Assembly: GCA_029260615.1 (NCBI GenBank)
Contig: JAJDCX010000062.1
Coordinates: 1-41,323 of the forward strand
Length of the DNA: 41,323 nucleotides
DNA from: Phycisphaeraceae bacterium
GTDB taxonomy: Bacteria > Planctomycetota > Phycisphaerae > Phycisphaerales > Phycisphaeraceae
Direction of reading: 5' to 3'
Shown: positions 1 through 8,553 of the stretch, in pieces
Layout: each line of letters opens with the position of its first letter
How positions within the stretch are numbered: position 1 is the stretch's first letter
Notes under the pieces: generated by a model
What the model was told of the DNA's origin: nothing
Databases searched by the model: none
What the model saw: only the letters and a program-made list of their open reading frames with translations
Made by a program: the position numbers and the translations under genes

Positions 1-1790
1 CGCGAGACGTTGTGCTTCTCCATGTACTCGGACATGTCGATGACCAGCAGCGCGTCGGGGTTGCCGAACATGAACTCAGCCAGACACTTGGCGAGATAGG
101 TTTTTCCCACACCGGACGGACCGACGAAGACGAAGCTGCCCATGGGGCGATTCTCGTCCTTAAGACCGCTACGGCTTCGGCGCACTGCGCGTGCGATGGC
201 GCTGACGGCTTCGTTCTGGCTGATGACGCGCTTGTGAAGCTCGTCTTCGAGCGAGAGAAGTCGTTCGACCTCGTCCTTTTCCAGCTTCGTCAGCGGAATC
301 CCGGTCATGCTGGCCACGACGGCGGCGATCACTTCCTCGTCGACCACGCCGTCGAATTCGTTGGCCTGCTCACGCCACTCCTGCTTCATGTCGCGTTTCT
401 TGATCTTGAGCGACTCGGCTTTGTCGCGAAGCTCCGCCGCGCGTTCGTAGTCGGCGTTCTTGACGGCTTCGTCCTTCTCGCCGAGAAGCTTGGTCACTTC
501 CTCTTCGACCTCGGCGAGCTGCGGCGGCTTGGTCATGTTCTTGAGACGCAACCGCGCGCCGGCCTCATCGATCACGTCGATCGACTTGTCGGGCTGGACA
601 CGGGAGGTGATGTACCGGTTGCTCAGTTCGACGGCCGCTTTGATCGCTTCGTCGGTGATCTGAACGCGGTGGTGGGCCTCGTAACGGTCACGCAGACCGA
701 TGAGGATCTTGACCGAGTCTTCGGTGTTCGGTGGCTCGACGAGGATCGTCTGGAAGCGGCGTTCAAGTGCGCTGTCTTTCTCGATGTACTTGCGGTATTC
801 ATCGAGGGTGGTGGCACCGATGCACTGGATCTCGCCACGGCTGAGTGCGGGCTTGAGGACGTTGGAGGCGTCGATCGCGCCTTCCGCGCCGCCAGCACCG
901 ACCAGGGTGTGCAGCTCGTCGATGAATAGCAGGACGTTTTTGGCGCGTCGGACCTCGTTCATCACGGCCTTGATGCGTTCCTCGAACTGGCCACGGTACT
1001 TGGTGCCTGCGACCATCAGCGCCAGGTCCAGCACGACGATCCGGCGATCCAGGAGGATCTCGGGGACGTCGTTGTGGATGATCTGCTGTGCGAGGCCTTC
1101 GACGATGGCGGTCTTGCCGACGCCTGCTTCGCCCAGGAGGACGGGGTTATTTTTGGTCCGGCGGCAGAGGATCTGGATGAGTCGTTCGATCTCGTCGGCT
1201 CGGCCGATCACCGGGTCGAGTTGATCTTCACGCGCCAGCTCGGTGAGGTCTCTGCCGAAGCTGTCTAATGCGGGGGTCTTGCTCTTGCCTTGCTTGCCTG
1301 AGCCGGAAGGTTCGCTTGACTTGCCACCACCGACGGCTTCTTCGGGCTCGACGCCGGCGCCCAGGAGGTTGAGGACTTCCTCGCGGACCTCTTCGAGCTT
1401 GAGGCCCAGGTTCATCAAGACCTGTGCGGCGACGCCTTCGTGTTCACGCAATAGGCCCAGCAGCAGGTGCTCGGTCCCGACGTAGTTGTGGTTGAGGTTG
1501 CGTGCCTCTTCGATGGCGTACTCGATGACTTTTTTGGCACGGGGGGTCTGTGGGAGTTTGCCCATGGTGACCATGTCCGGGCCGGACTTGACGAGTTTCT
1601 CGACCTCCAGACGGACCTTGCGCAGATCGACGTCCAGGTTTTTCAGGACGTTGGCACCGACGCCCGAGCCCTCTTTGACGAGCCCAAGCAGGACGTGCTC
1701 GGTCCCGATGTACTCGTGGTTGAAGCGTTGGGCTTCCTGGTTCGCCAGGGCCATGACTTTGCGTGCGCGATCGGTGAATCTTTCAAACAT
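1..1790 (-). CDS. clpC: ATP-dependent Clp protease ATPase subunit ClpC (C-terminus beyond the left edge)
   Basis: ClpC is a cytosolic AAA+ unfoldase that threads damaged or tagged proteins into the ClpP protease. About 596 codons are present, starting at the ATG 1788-1790 ([12 protein letters not shown], the classic ClpC start); a full ClpC is about 820-850 residues. Two Clp_N repeats lie in residues 1-145 (each with GTEHxLLGL), followed by a Gly/Ser/Lys-rich linker. The first AAA domain has Walker A GEAGVGKT near residue 219 and Walker B FIDE near 289. Next come a UVR-like middle segment ([11 protein letters not shown]), typical of ClpC rather than ClpB, and the second AAA domain with Walker A GPSGVGKT near 557. 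No clpP or mcsAB neighbour is visible. The catalytic core looks intact as far as it is seen, so the identification is secure. Confidence 0.97.
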   Translation of the reverse strand, partial: MFERFTDRARKVMALANQEAQRFNHEYIGTEHVLLGLVKEGSGVGANVLKNLDVDLRKVRLEVEKLVKSGPDMVTMGKLPQTPRAKKVIEYAIEEARNLNHNYVGTEHLLLGLLREHEGVAAQVLMNLGLKLEEVREEVLNLLGAGVEPEEAVGGGKSSEPSGSGKQGKSKTPALDSFGRDLTELAREDQLDPVIGRADEIERLIQILCRRTKNNPVLLGEAGVGKTAIVEGLAQQIIHNDVPEILLDRRIVVLDLALMVAGTKYRGQFEERIKAVMNEVRRAKNVLLFIDELHTLVGAGGAEGAIDASNVLKPALSRGEIQCIGATTLDEYRKYIEKDSALERRFQTILVEPPNTEDSVKILIGLRDRYEAHHRVQITDEAIKAAVELSNRYITSRVQPDKSIDVIDEAGARLRLKNMTKPPQLAEVEEEVTKLLGEKDEAVKNADYERAAELRDKAESLKIKKRDMKQEWREQANEFDGVVDEEVIAAVVASMTGIPLTKLEKDEVERLLSLEDELHKRVISQNEAVSAIARAVRRSRSGLKDENRPMGSFVFVGPSGVGKTYLAKCLAEFMFGNPDALLVIDMSEYMEKHNVS

Positions 1791-2257
1791 ATAAGCTCGC
1801 TGGTAGAAGGTTCCTGATCGATTCTGCGGACCCTGATGCAAATCCGGGCATCAAGACGGGCGTATCCCGTCTGGATCATGATTTTATAGGACGTTGGCCT
1901 TTATGCAAAACAAGGCCGGTGCCCTTCACGATTCCCTATTCTTACTTCGGCCATCCGGGGCCTGGTCATCTAACCTGTCTGTTTATCGGCACTTCACCAC
2001 GCTTTGCGGAGAGCAACCGTCTGGATTTATTACGCCTTTCGGGGCAGTGTGGTTCGGCTTTACATCCGTTGAAGTAACTGGATTCCCGGCCTCCGGGGTG
2101 TCACCAGCACATCGACATTAATAGTAGGCACGCACTTTCAAATTTTCGACCCGGCAGCGCGCTTACGCTGCTGCGCCTCGATGAATTAATTATGAAAGCA
2201 TCCCTCGCCCCGCCTGAGAATCTATATTAAATCAACGGTGCGGGTGTTCCCCAACCT
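1791..2257. other. Intergenic region upstream of clpC and downstream of glnS
   Basis: There is no convincing gene in these 467 bases; the short open frames have no family features. A weak promoter-like pair for clpC lies on the minus strand: TTGTTT (1908-1913) and TATAAA (1883-1888) with a 19-base spacer, about 90 bases before the start codon. No CIRCE-type inverted repeat was seen. A 7-bp hairpin (2240-2246 with 2259-2265) overlaps the end of glnS; on the minus strand it is not followed by a clear T-run, so it is at best a weak terminator. Confidence 0.4.
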
Positions 2258-3958
2258 TCACCCGCCCTTTTTTTTCTGCATCTTCGCCCACGCATCTTTC
2301 AGTGTGATCGTGCGGTTAAAGACGGGGAGGTCGGCTGTGGTATCGGTAGCGTCAAGGCAGAAGTAACCCACGCGCTCGAACTGGTATGTCACGCCGGCCT
2401 CAGCGTCCGCAAGGCTGGGCTCGAGTTTGACGTGGTCGAGTGTCTTCAATGAGTCAGAGCTGAGGTTGTCTAGCCAATTGTCGCTGCCCTTGGGAGGCGT
2501 GGTCGGGTCTTCGGCGGTAAAGAGGTGGTCGTACAATCGCACCTGGGCATTGGTTGCGTGTTGTGCGCTGACCCAGTGCAGGGTGCCCTTGACCTTTCGG
2601 CCGTCCGGCGGGTTGTTGCCGCCACGGGTCTGGGGGTCGTAGGTGCAACGCAACTCGGTGATTTTCCCGGTGTCGTCCTTGATGACCTCTTCGCACTTGA
2701 TCCAGTAGGCCGAGCGGAGGCGGACTTCTTTGCCGGGGGCGAGGCGGAAGAACTTTTTGGGGGCATCCTCCATGAAGTCTTCTCGCTCGATGTACAACTC
2801 GCCACAGAACGGCACCTTCCGGGTCCCGGCGTCGGGGTCTTCGGGGTTGTTGATGCAGTCCATTTCCTCGGTCTGGCCTTCGGGGTAGTTGGTGATGACG
2901 ACCTTCAACGGGTCGAGCACAGCCATCCGGCGGGGGGCGGTCTTGTTCAACTCGGTGCGGACACAGTGTTCCAGCATCGCGACCTCGATGTTGTTTTCCC
3001 GCTTGGCTACGCCGACGGTCTCCCAGAAATCGACGATGGCGTTGGGCGGATAGCCCCGGCGGCGCATCGCTGTCAAGGTAGGCATCCGTGGGTCATCCCA
3101 GCCGGTGACGTGGCCCTGATCGACCAGTTCCATCAGCTTGCGCTTGGAGGTCACGGTGTAGGTGATGTTGCCACGGGCGAACTCGATCTGGCGGGTGGGG
3201 AAGATGCCTAATTCGCTGATAAACCAGTCGTAGAGCGGGCGGTGGTCCTCGAACTCAAGCGAACAGAGGGAGTGTGTGATTTTTTCGATGGAGTCGCTTT
3301 GGCCGTGCGCGTAGTCGTACATCGGGTAGACGCACCAGGTGTCGCCGGTGCGTGGGTGGCTGGCGTGGAGGACGCGGTACATGACCGGGTCACGGAGGTT
3401 GAGATTGGGAGACGCCATGTCGATCTTGGCTCGCAAGACGTGTGAGCCGTCGGGGAATTCGCCAGCCTTCATGCGTGCGAAGAGGTCCACACTCTCTGCC
3501 GCAGGTCGATCGCGGAACGGGCTGTGCGTGCCGGGGGTGGTCAGCGTGCCACGGGCCTCGCGGATCTGCTCGGCGGTCTGTTCATCGATGTAGGCCTTGC
3601 CCGCTTGGATCAGCTTGACCGCCCAGTTGTAGAGCTGCTGGAAGTAGTCCGAGGTGTAGTACTCGTGCTCGCCCCAATCGAAGCCAAGCCAGCGGATGTC
3701 TTGCTTGATGCCGTCGATGTATTCTTGTTTTTCCTTGATGGGGTTGGTGTCATCCAGGCGGAGGTGGCAGGTCCCGCCGTAGGCTTTGGCCAGGCCGAAG
3801 TTGATGCAGATGGCTTTGGTGTGCCCCAGATGCAGGTAGCCGTTGGGCTCCGGCGGGAAGCGGGTGACCAGCGGCGCGTCGAACCGGCCGCAGGCCAGGT
3901 CCTCGTCGATAAAGGCCTTGATGAAGTGAGTCGTCGGCTTGGTGTCGGCTTGGGTCAT
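2258..3958 (-). CDS. glnS: Glutaminyl-tRNA synthetase
   Basis: This cytosolic class I aminoacyl-tRNA synthetase charges tRNA-Gln with glutamine. The product is 566 residues, close to the E. coli enzyme (about 554). The Rossmann-fold signature PPEPNGYLHLGHTKAI (HIGH-type motif HLGH) lies near residues 35-50. The KMSKS-equivalent is VTSKRKL near residue 270, in the GlnRS-specific setting ITYTVTSKRK. The C-terminal two beta-barrel anticodon-binding region is present (TLHWVSAQHA). The start is an ATG (MTQADTKPTTHFIKAFI) with no Shine-Dalgarno; instead the leader carries the tract AACCCCGAACCCCG six bases before it. It is divergent from gltX, with 174 bases between them. The presence of GlnRS means this organism need not make Gln-tRNA by the transamidation route. 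Confidence 0.97.
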   Translation of the reverse strand: MTQADTKPTTHFIKAFIDEDLACGRFDAPLVTRFPPEPNGYLHLGHTKAICINFGLAKAYGGTCHLRLDDTNPIKEKQEYIDGIKQDIRWLGFDWGEHEYYTSDYFQQLYNWAVKLIQAGKAYIDEQTAEQIREARGTLTTPGTHSPFRDRPAAESVDLFARMKAGEFPDGSHVLRAKIDMASPNLNLRDPVMYRVLHASHPRTGDTWCVYPMYDYAHGQSDSIEKITHSLCSLEFEDHRPLYDWFISELGIFPTRQIEFARGNITYTVTSKRKLMELVDQGHVTGWDDPRMPTLTAMRRRGYPPNAIVDFWETVGVAKRENNIEVAMLEHCVRTELNKTAPRRMAVLDPLKVVITNYPEGQTEEMDCINNPEDPDAGTRKVPFCGELYIEREDFMEDAPKKFFRLAPGKEVRLRSAYWIKCEEVIKDDTGKITELRCTYDPQTRGGNNPPDGRKVKGTLHWVSAQHATNAQVRLYDHLFTAEDPTTPPKGSDNWLDNLSSDSLKTLDHVKLEPSLADAEAGVTYQFERVGYFCLDATDTTADLPVFNRTITLKDAWAKMQKKKGG

Positions 3959-3964
3959 GAGGAT

Positions 3965-3978
3965 CGGGGTTCGGGGTT
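3965..3978 (-). promoter_or_regulatory. C-rich leader tract before glnS
   Basis: Read on the minus strand this is AACCCCGAACCCCG, ending 6 bases before the glnS start codon. An identical 14-mer, in the same orientation relative to its gene, precedes the PfkB gene (6289-6302). Function is unknown; it takes the place where a Shine-Dalgarno would be expected. Confidence 0.4.
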
Positions 3979-4078
3979 AGGAGTTGGGGAAGAATCATAT
4001 CCGTCTGGTTAATGGCTAACCGCTTATCGCTAACGGCCATCCCGTCGGATTGTATCGTCAACTCACCTACACGGCCCG

Positions 4079-4111
4079 CCCCCAACCCCTAACCCCCAAC
4101 CCCAATCCCCC
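4079..4111 (+). promoter_or_regulatory. C-rich leader tract before gltX
   Basis: Repeated blocks of the type CCCAACCCCTAACCCCC run through this stretch and end about 21 bases before the gltX ATG. It is a looser version of the tract found before glnS, the EVE gene and the PfkB gene. No Shine-Dalgarno is present in this leader. Confidence 0.3.
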
Positions 4112-4132
4112 ACTCAAGCTACAATCCCCGCC

Positions 4133-5773
4133 ATGACCGCTCAGACAGACAAACCCCCGGTTTCCCCCATCGTCACACGATTCGCCCCCAGCCCGACAGG
4201 CAACCTGCACATCGGCGGGGCTCGCACCGCACTCTTCGCTTGGGCCTTCGCCCGCAAACACGGCGGACAACTGATCCTCCGCATCGAAGACACCGACCGG
4301 GCACGCTCCACACCGCAATCCACCCAGGGCATCATCCGCGACCTTCAATGGTTAGGGCTCGACTGGGACCAAGGCCCAGGCCCCGCCCCCGGAAGTTGTG
4401 AAAAATGGGACCCTTACGACCGAGATAGCCAACTGGGCCCCCACGCCCCCTACTTCCAGTCGCAACGCCATGAGGCGGGCATCTACGACAAGCTGATCCA
4501 GAAACTGTTGGACTCCGGCCAGGCCTACGAGGACGAAGACACGGTGCGGTTCCGCATGGACAAGGACATCGCCTTTAACGACGTAGTCTTCGGCCCCATC
4601 AACATCAAAGCCGCCGACCTGGAAGACTTCATCATCCGCAAGGGCGAAAAAGGCGGCCGACTCCCGACGTTCCACTTCGCCGTCACGGTTGACGATGCAA
4701 CGATGGGCGTCACCCACGTCATCCGTGGGCAGGAGCACTTGGCGAATACGCCCAAACACGCGGCGCTGTGTGATGCGCTCGGCTTCGATCGCCCACAATG
4801 GGTCCACCTCCCGTCTATTATGAATGCGGATGGGTCGAAGATGAGTAAGCGGGATAAGGCGAAGGCGGCGCGGAAGGCTGCAAAGACGTACACTGATGAA
4901 CATGGCGAGAACGCATATAATGAGATGCTATTACAATCCCATCCCGAGCCGATGCGCTTTTTCGATACGGGTGAGAATCGACCTAGTACTTTTACGTCAA
5001 CAGACTTCCTAGAAGGTCGTACAGACTCGGCTATGTACGTAAGTTTAATCTGTAACGGTCTGGGAATCACACCACCTGAAATCGAGGTCGACGACTTCAA
5101 TCGCAGTGGATATCTACCTCATATCTTACTCAACTACATCGCTTTGCTTGGCTGGAATCCAGGAGACGATACTGAGCGGTTCGACATGCAGTTCCTGATC
5201 GAGCACTTCGACCTAGCACGTATCGGCAAAAAGAACTCACAGTTCGACCGTGCCAAGCTCGCCAAGTTCAACGCCGAGGCGCTTGCGGAGATGCCCGCAG
5301 AGGACTTTTATTGCATCCTAATCGATCATTTTGCGAACTATCATCACGAGTATTTGGACAAGCTAAATTATGCTGGATTCAGAACATTTGCAGCCGCATA
5401 TCAGGCTCGTAGTCAGACGTTAGATTCACCCGCACAACTCGGTCGTTTCTTTGTGTATGGCGAGTTTGAATACAACGCCAAGGCTGTGAAGAAGAATCTC
5501 ACCAAGAACGATGGTGAGGGCTTGAACGTGTTGCGGGAGTTCCGTGACGAGTTGGCGTCTTGCAACGACTGGACCGCCGACACGTTGCACAGCCTGATCG
5601 AGTCGTTCGTCGAGAAGCACCAACTCAAGAACATGGGCAGCGTGGCCCAGCCGTTGCGTGTGGCGTTGACCGGCAGTGCGGTGAGCCCGGAGATTGGGCC
5701 GACGATGGCGCTGCTGGGGAAAGAGGCCGTGTTAAACCGTATCGATCGCTGCATTAAAACTGTTAGCCCTTAG
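4133..5773 (+). CDS. gltX: Glutamyl-tRNA synthetase with an inserted segment
   Basis: This cytosolic class I synthetase charges tRNA-Glu. Residues 19-29 hold the HIGH-type motif PSPTGNLHIGG and residues 236-240 the KMSKR loop. The protein has 546 residues against about 470-500 for most bacterial GltX. The excess is explained by roughly 70 extra residues between KMSKR and the conserved GYLPHILLNYIALLGWNPGDD (from residue 326), a gap that is normally about 12-15 residues. The DNA from about 4850 to 5450 is visibly richer in A/T and in rarer codons than the GC-rich flanks, although the reading frame is unbroken. The start ATG 4133 lacks a Shine-Dalgarno. A discriminating versus non-discriminating role cannot be read from the sequence; since glnS is adjacent, a discriminating enzyme is likely. 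Confidence 0.95.
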   Translation: MTAQTDKPPVSPIVTRFAPSPTGNLHIGGARTALFAWAFARKHGGQLILRIEDTDRARSTPQSTQGIIRDLQWLGLDWDQGPGPAPGSCEKWDPYDRDSQLGPHAPYFQSQRHEAGIYDKLIQKLLDSGQAYEDEDTVRFRMDKDIAFNDVVFGPINIKAADLEDFIIRKGEKGGRLPTFHFAVTVDDATMGVTHVIRGQEHLANTPKHAALCDALGFDRPQWVHLPSIMNADGSKMSKRDKAKAARKAAKTYTDEHGENAYNEMLLQSHPEPMRFFDTGENRPSTFTSTDFLEGRTDSAMYVSLICNGLGITPPEIEVDDFNRSGYLPHILLNYIALLGWNPGDDTERFDMQFLIEHFDLARIGKKNSQFDRAKLAKFNAEALAEMPAEDFYCILIDHFANYHHEYLDKLNYAGFRTFAAAYQARSQTLDSPAQLGRFFVYGEFEYNAKAVKKNLTKNDGEGLNVLREFRDELASCNDWTADTLHSLIESFVEKHQLKNMGSVAQPLRVALTGSAVSPEIGPTMALLGKEAVLNRIDRCIKTVSP

Positions 5774-5797
5774 TATCCGGCAAATTATCCAACCGAC

Positions 5798-5809
5798 ACC
5801 CGAACCCCG
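5798..5809 (+). promoter_or_regulatory. C-rich leader tract before the EVE-domain gene
   Basis: ACCCGAACCCCG ends 11 bases before the ATG at 5821. It matches 12 bases of the glnS and pfkB tracts with one difference and sits in the same position relative to the gene. Confidence 0.35.
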
Positions 5810-5820
5810 GCACTCAACTC

Positions 5821-6243
5821 ATGAACTACTGGCTTATCAAAACCGAACCCGGGACGTGGTCGTGGGACGACCAGCTCAAGTCTGCGAAGAAGACCACGAC
5901 CTGGGACGGTGTGCGTAACTACCAGGCCAACAACTTTATGAAGGCGATGGCTAAAGGTGACCGTGCGTTCTTCTATCACTCGGTCAATGAGAAACAGATC
6001 GTCGGCATCGTCAAGATCGTCAAGGAACACGAGCCCGACCCGTCGGATAAGACTGGCCGGGGCTTTGGGATGGTGAGTGTTCAGGCGGTGGAGGCGGTGA
6101 AGACGGCGGTGGCGCTGGCGGATATCAAGGGCGAGCCGAAGCTTGCGGAGATGGTCTTGGTCAAGAACTCCCGGCTGAGCGTGCAACCCGTCACGGGGGC
6201 AGAATGGAAACGAGTGTGTAAGATGGCGGGCCTGAAACCGTAA
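5821..6243 (+). CDS. EVE-domain (PUA-like) protein
   Basis: The product is 140 residues and consists almost entirely of an EVE domain. It starts MNYWLIKTEPGTWSWDDQ, followed by WDGVRNYQANNFMK and GDRAFFYHS, all typical of this small family. EVE domains share the PUA-like fold and are thought to bind modified bases in DNA or RNA; the housekeeping versions found alone in genomes have no firmly assigned role. It is 47 bases downstream of gltX and 69 bases upstream of the PfkB gene, all on the plus strand. There is no Shine-Dalgarno. The family call is firm, the function open. Confidence 0.92.
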   Translation: MNYWLIKTEPGTWSWDDQLKSAKKTTTWDGVRNYQANNFMKAMAKGDRAFFYHSVNEKQIVGIVKIVKEHEPDPSDKTGRGFGMVSVQAVEAVKTAVALADIKGEPKLAEMVLVKNSRLSVQPVTGAEWKRVCKMAGLKP

Positions 6244-6288
6244 GCGGATTCGCCGTGACAGGCTGTATTGATCCGCCCCGAACACAAG

Positions 6289-6302
6289 AACCCCGAACCC
6301 CG
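6289..6302 (+). promoter_or_regulatory. C-rich leader tract before the PfkB kinase gene
   Basis: AACCCCGAACCCCG, identical to the tract before glnS, ends 10 bases before the ATG at 6313. A further GAACCCG follows directly. Confidence 0.4.
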
Positions 6303-6312
6303 GAACCCGATT

Positions 6313-7221
6313 ATGTCTCTTATCGTCACTGGCAGCATCAGCATCGACACCATCGACACACCCACCGGCAGCGCCAAGGAGGTCGTCGGCGGATCGAGTA
6401 TCTACTTCACCGCGGCCGCGAGTTTCTTTGGGCCGATCCGCTTGGTTGGTGCGGTCGGCGAAGATTTCCCCGATAGCTTTGTCGAAGTCTTCAACGGGTT
6501 CGGCGTCGATGTCGAGGGATTGGAGAGGCGTGAAGGCAGCAAGACGTTCCGCTGGCACGGCCGGTACCACGAGGATGTCAACATACGCGACACAGTCAGC
6601 GTGGAATTGAACGTGCTGACCGAAGCGCTGCCGCCGATCCCCAAGAGCTACGAGGACAGCGGGTACATCTTCCTGGCGGTGACGCACCCGGAAAACCAAC
6701 TCAAGCTGTTGGATGCGTTCCCCAAGCGGAAGCTGGTCGTGGCGGACACGATCGATCTGTATATCGACACGACCCGCGACCAGTTGCTGGAGGTGTTCAA
6801 GCGGATCGACGGGCTGATTATTAATGACTCCGAGGCGTTGATGCTCACCGGCGAGCCCAACGCGGTGGTTGCGGCGGACAAGTTGATCGAGATGGGGCCG
6901 AAGTTCGTCATTGTGAAGAAGGGACAGCACGGCGCGATCCTCAAGCACCAGGACGGGACGTGTGTACTCCCAGCGTATCCTGCCAAGACAGTCATCGACC
7001 CCACCGGCGCGGGCGACAGCTTCGCGGGGGCGTTCATGGCCCACCTCGCCAACACCGACGACACCTCGTTTGAATCACTAAAGACCGCGATGGCCTACGG
7101 CACGACCGTCGCCAGCTTCACCATCGAAGCGTTTAGCGTCGAACGGCTGCAGCAGATCAAGCGGGCGGATATCGACCAGCGGTTTGATGAGTTCACCTCG
7201 ATGCTCAAGATCGAACACTGA
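6313..7221 (+). CDS. PfkB-family carbohydrate/nucleoside kinase
   Basis: This is a cytosolic ATP-dependent kinase of the ribokinase superfamily, 302 residues. The N-terminal strand MSLIVTGSISIDTI and the GGSSIYFTAAASFFG motif match PfkB signature 1. The C-terminal signature DPTGAGDSFAGAF lies around residue 230, with the catalytic Asp near 235. The start was set at ATG 6313 because translation from further upstream runs through the C-rich leader and adds no family sequence. Substrate cannot be told from sequence; ribokinase-, fructokinase- or adenosine-kinase-like activities are all possible. The next gene starts 13 bases after the stop, so the two are probably co-transcribed. Confidence 0.93.
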   Translation: MSLIVTGSISIDTIDTPTGSAKEVVGGSSIYFTAAASFFGPIRLVGAVGEDFPDSFVEVFNGFGVDVEGLERREGSKTFRWHGRYHEDVNIRDTVSVELNVLTEALPPIPKSYEDSGYIFLAVTHPENQLKLLDAFPKRKLVVADTIDLYIDTTRDQLLEVFKRIDGLIINDSEALMLTGEPNAVVAADKLIEMGPKFVIVKKGQHGAILKHQDGTCVLPAYPAKTVIDPTGAGDSFAGAFMAHLANTDDTSFESLKTAMAYGTTVASFTIEAFSVERLQQIKRADIDQRFDEFTSMLKIEH

Positions 7222-7234
7222 TCGTGAAACCATC

Positions 7235-8266
7235 ATGAGTTCACCCCCCCCTATTATCCGCTGGGGCATCCTCGGCTGCGGCAACGTCTGCGAGGTCAAG
7301 TCCGGCCCGGGTTTCCAGAACGCCCAGGGCAGCGCCCTTACCATGGTGATGAGGCGCACGCCTTTAATGGCGGAAGACTACGCCACACGCCACGGCGTCC
7401 CGAACTGGACCGGGGACGCCGGCGACTTGATCGAAGATGCGGATGTGGATGCGGTGTACATCGCCACCCCCCCGGGGACGCATTTAGATTATGCGTTGAA
7501 GGTCTGCGCCGCGGGTAAGCCATGCTATGTCGAGAAACCCATGGCCCGAAGCGGCATGGAGTGTGACCAGATGGTCAAGGCTTTCGCCGACGCGGGCGTG
7601 CCGTTGTTTGTCGCCTACTACCGCCGGGGGCTGCCACGATTTCTTAAAGCCAAGGCGTTGATCGGCTCGGGGGCCTTAGGCGAGATCAAGACGGTTGAGT
7701 ATCAGTGGGAAGGTGTCGCCGATGCCGACAACGATCCGGGTTGGCGTGTCCAGGCCGAGCATGCCGGGGGGGGCTTGTTTTTGGACCTGGGCTCACACAC
7801 ACTGGACATCCTGGAATACCTATTGGGGCCGCTGCAAAACCCGACAGGTAATGCGTGCAATGCGGCGGGTCTGTACGCGGTCGAAGACCGTGTTGACCTT
7901 CAATTTACGTTGAATAACGACGCGGCAGGCACCGCGACTTGGAATTTTTCGGGGGAGCAGCACGCCGACCTGATGACGATCACCGGGGAACTGGCCACGC
8001 TCCGCCTCTCGACCTTCGGCAACGAACCGGTGCGATTAAAAACAACCGACCGCGAAGAAACGTTCGACCTACCCAACCCGCAAACGATCCAGCAGCCGTT
8101 GATCCAGACGATCGTCGATAGTCTGCACGGCGGGGGCGCATGCCCAAGCACCGGCGAGACCGCCGCACGCACATCCCACGTCATGGACGCGGCATTGCAA
8201 GACTATTACGGCGGGCGCGGCGACGAGTTCTGGAGCAGGCCCGACACTTGGCCGGGCAGGCAATGA
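7235..8266 (+). CDS. Gfo/Idh/MocA-family oxidoreductase
   Basis: This is an NAD(P)-dependent sugar or polyol dehydrogenase, 343 residues. The N-terminal Rossmann fold begins IRWGILGCGNVCEVKSGPGF; the substrate-domain motif YVEKPMA contains the conserved EKP lysine. The C-terminal domain has the typical GGGLFLDLGSHTLDILEYLLG. The start is ATG 7235; an upstream in-frame ATG at 7184 would overlap the kinase gene and adds residues with no family match. It probably forms an operon with the kinase, which hints at a sugar or cyclitol substrate, but nothing names it. Confidence 0.93.
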   Translation: MSSPPPIIRWGILGCGNVCEVKSGPGFQNAQGSALTMVMRRTPLMAEDYATRHGVPNWTGDAGDLIEDADVDAVYIATPPGTHLDYALKVCAAGKPCYVEKPMARSGMECDQMVKAFADAGVPLFVAYYRRGLPRFLKAKALIGSGALGEIKTVEYQWEGVADADNDPGWRVQAEHAGGGLFLDLGSHTLDILEYLLGPLQNPTGNACNAAGLYAVEDRVDLQFTLNNDAAGTATWNFSGEQHADLMTITGELATLRLSTFGNEPVRLKTTDREETFDLPNPQTIQQPLIQTIVDSLHGGGACPSTGETAARTSHVMDAALQDYYGGRGDEFWSRPDTWPGRQ

Positions 8267-8553
8267 AAAATTTTAGACAAGTATTCCTTTACCCCTGCGT
8301 GATCGCGCGCCTATGATGTGGCGAGCGACAATTCGCAGTGGGCCGACGGGGTTTGGGCCGAAATCATTTACGCCATCTTCGATTCTTCATTTTCAGTCAA
8401 GCTCAACTCTTTTTTGCCAACGCCCGACGGGTGTTCCGCCGGGTAGCCGTTTGGGGACCGCGCGATCGGGTTAGATACAAGGCGTCCCTTGCAACGGCAT
8501 CAACCGTACACCGCGGTGCGCGATCGGTGCGCCGCCAACGCAAAGGCAGGTGC
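8267..8553 (+). other. Intergenic region before the membrane-protein gene
   Basis: The 287 bases contain no gene I can support. A TATGAT hexamer at 8312-8317 could be a -10 element, but there is no good -35 at the right distance. The AT-rich stretch just after the oxidoreductase stop forms no hairpin I could find. Confidence 0.3.

Noticed and set aside
12..929. 305-codon open frame on the plus strand
   Set aside because: It is antisense to clpC, whose two AAA domains are unmistakable; its translation has no family features.
2240..2265. Hairpin followed by CC and a T9 run on the plus strand, terminator-like
   Set aside because: No plus-strand gene lies upstream, and the T-run is the lysine codons at the end of glnS. 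On the glnS strand the hairpin has no clear T-run.
2525..4012. Long plus-strand frames opposite glnS (2525-3211 and 3524-4012)
   Set aside because: They are shadows caused by GC-rich codon bias in glnS.
5785..7044. 419-codon minus-strand frame
   Set aside because: Antisense to the EVE and PfkB genes, both recognised by clear motifs; the translation is His/Arg/Asp-rich with no signature.
8338..8553. N-terminal extension of the membrane protein to 8338
   Set aside because: The 72 extra residues are Arg-rich and without features, whereas a ribosome site precedes the ATG at 8554.
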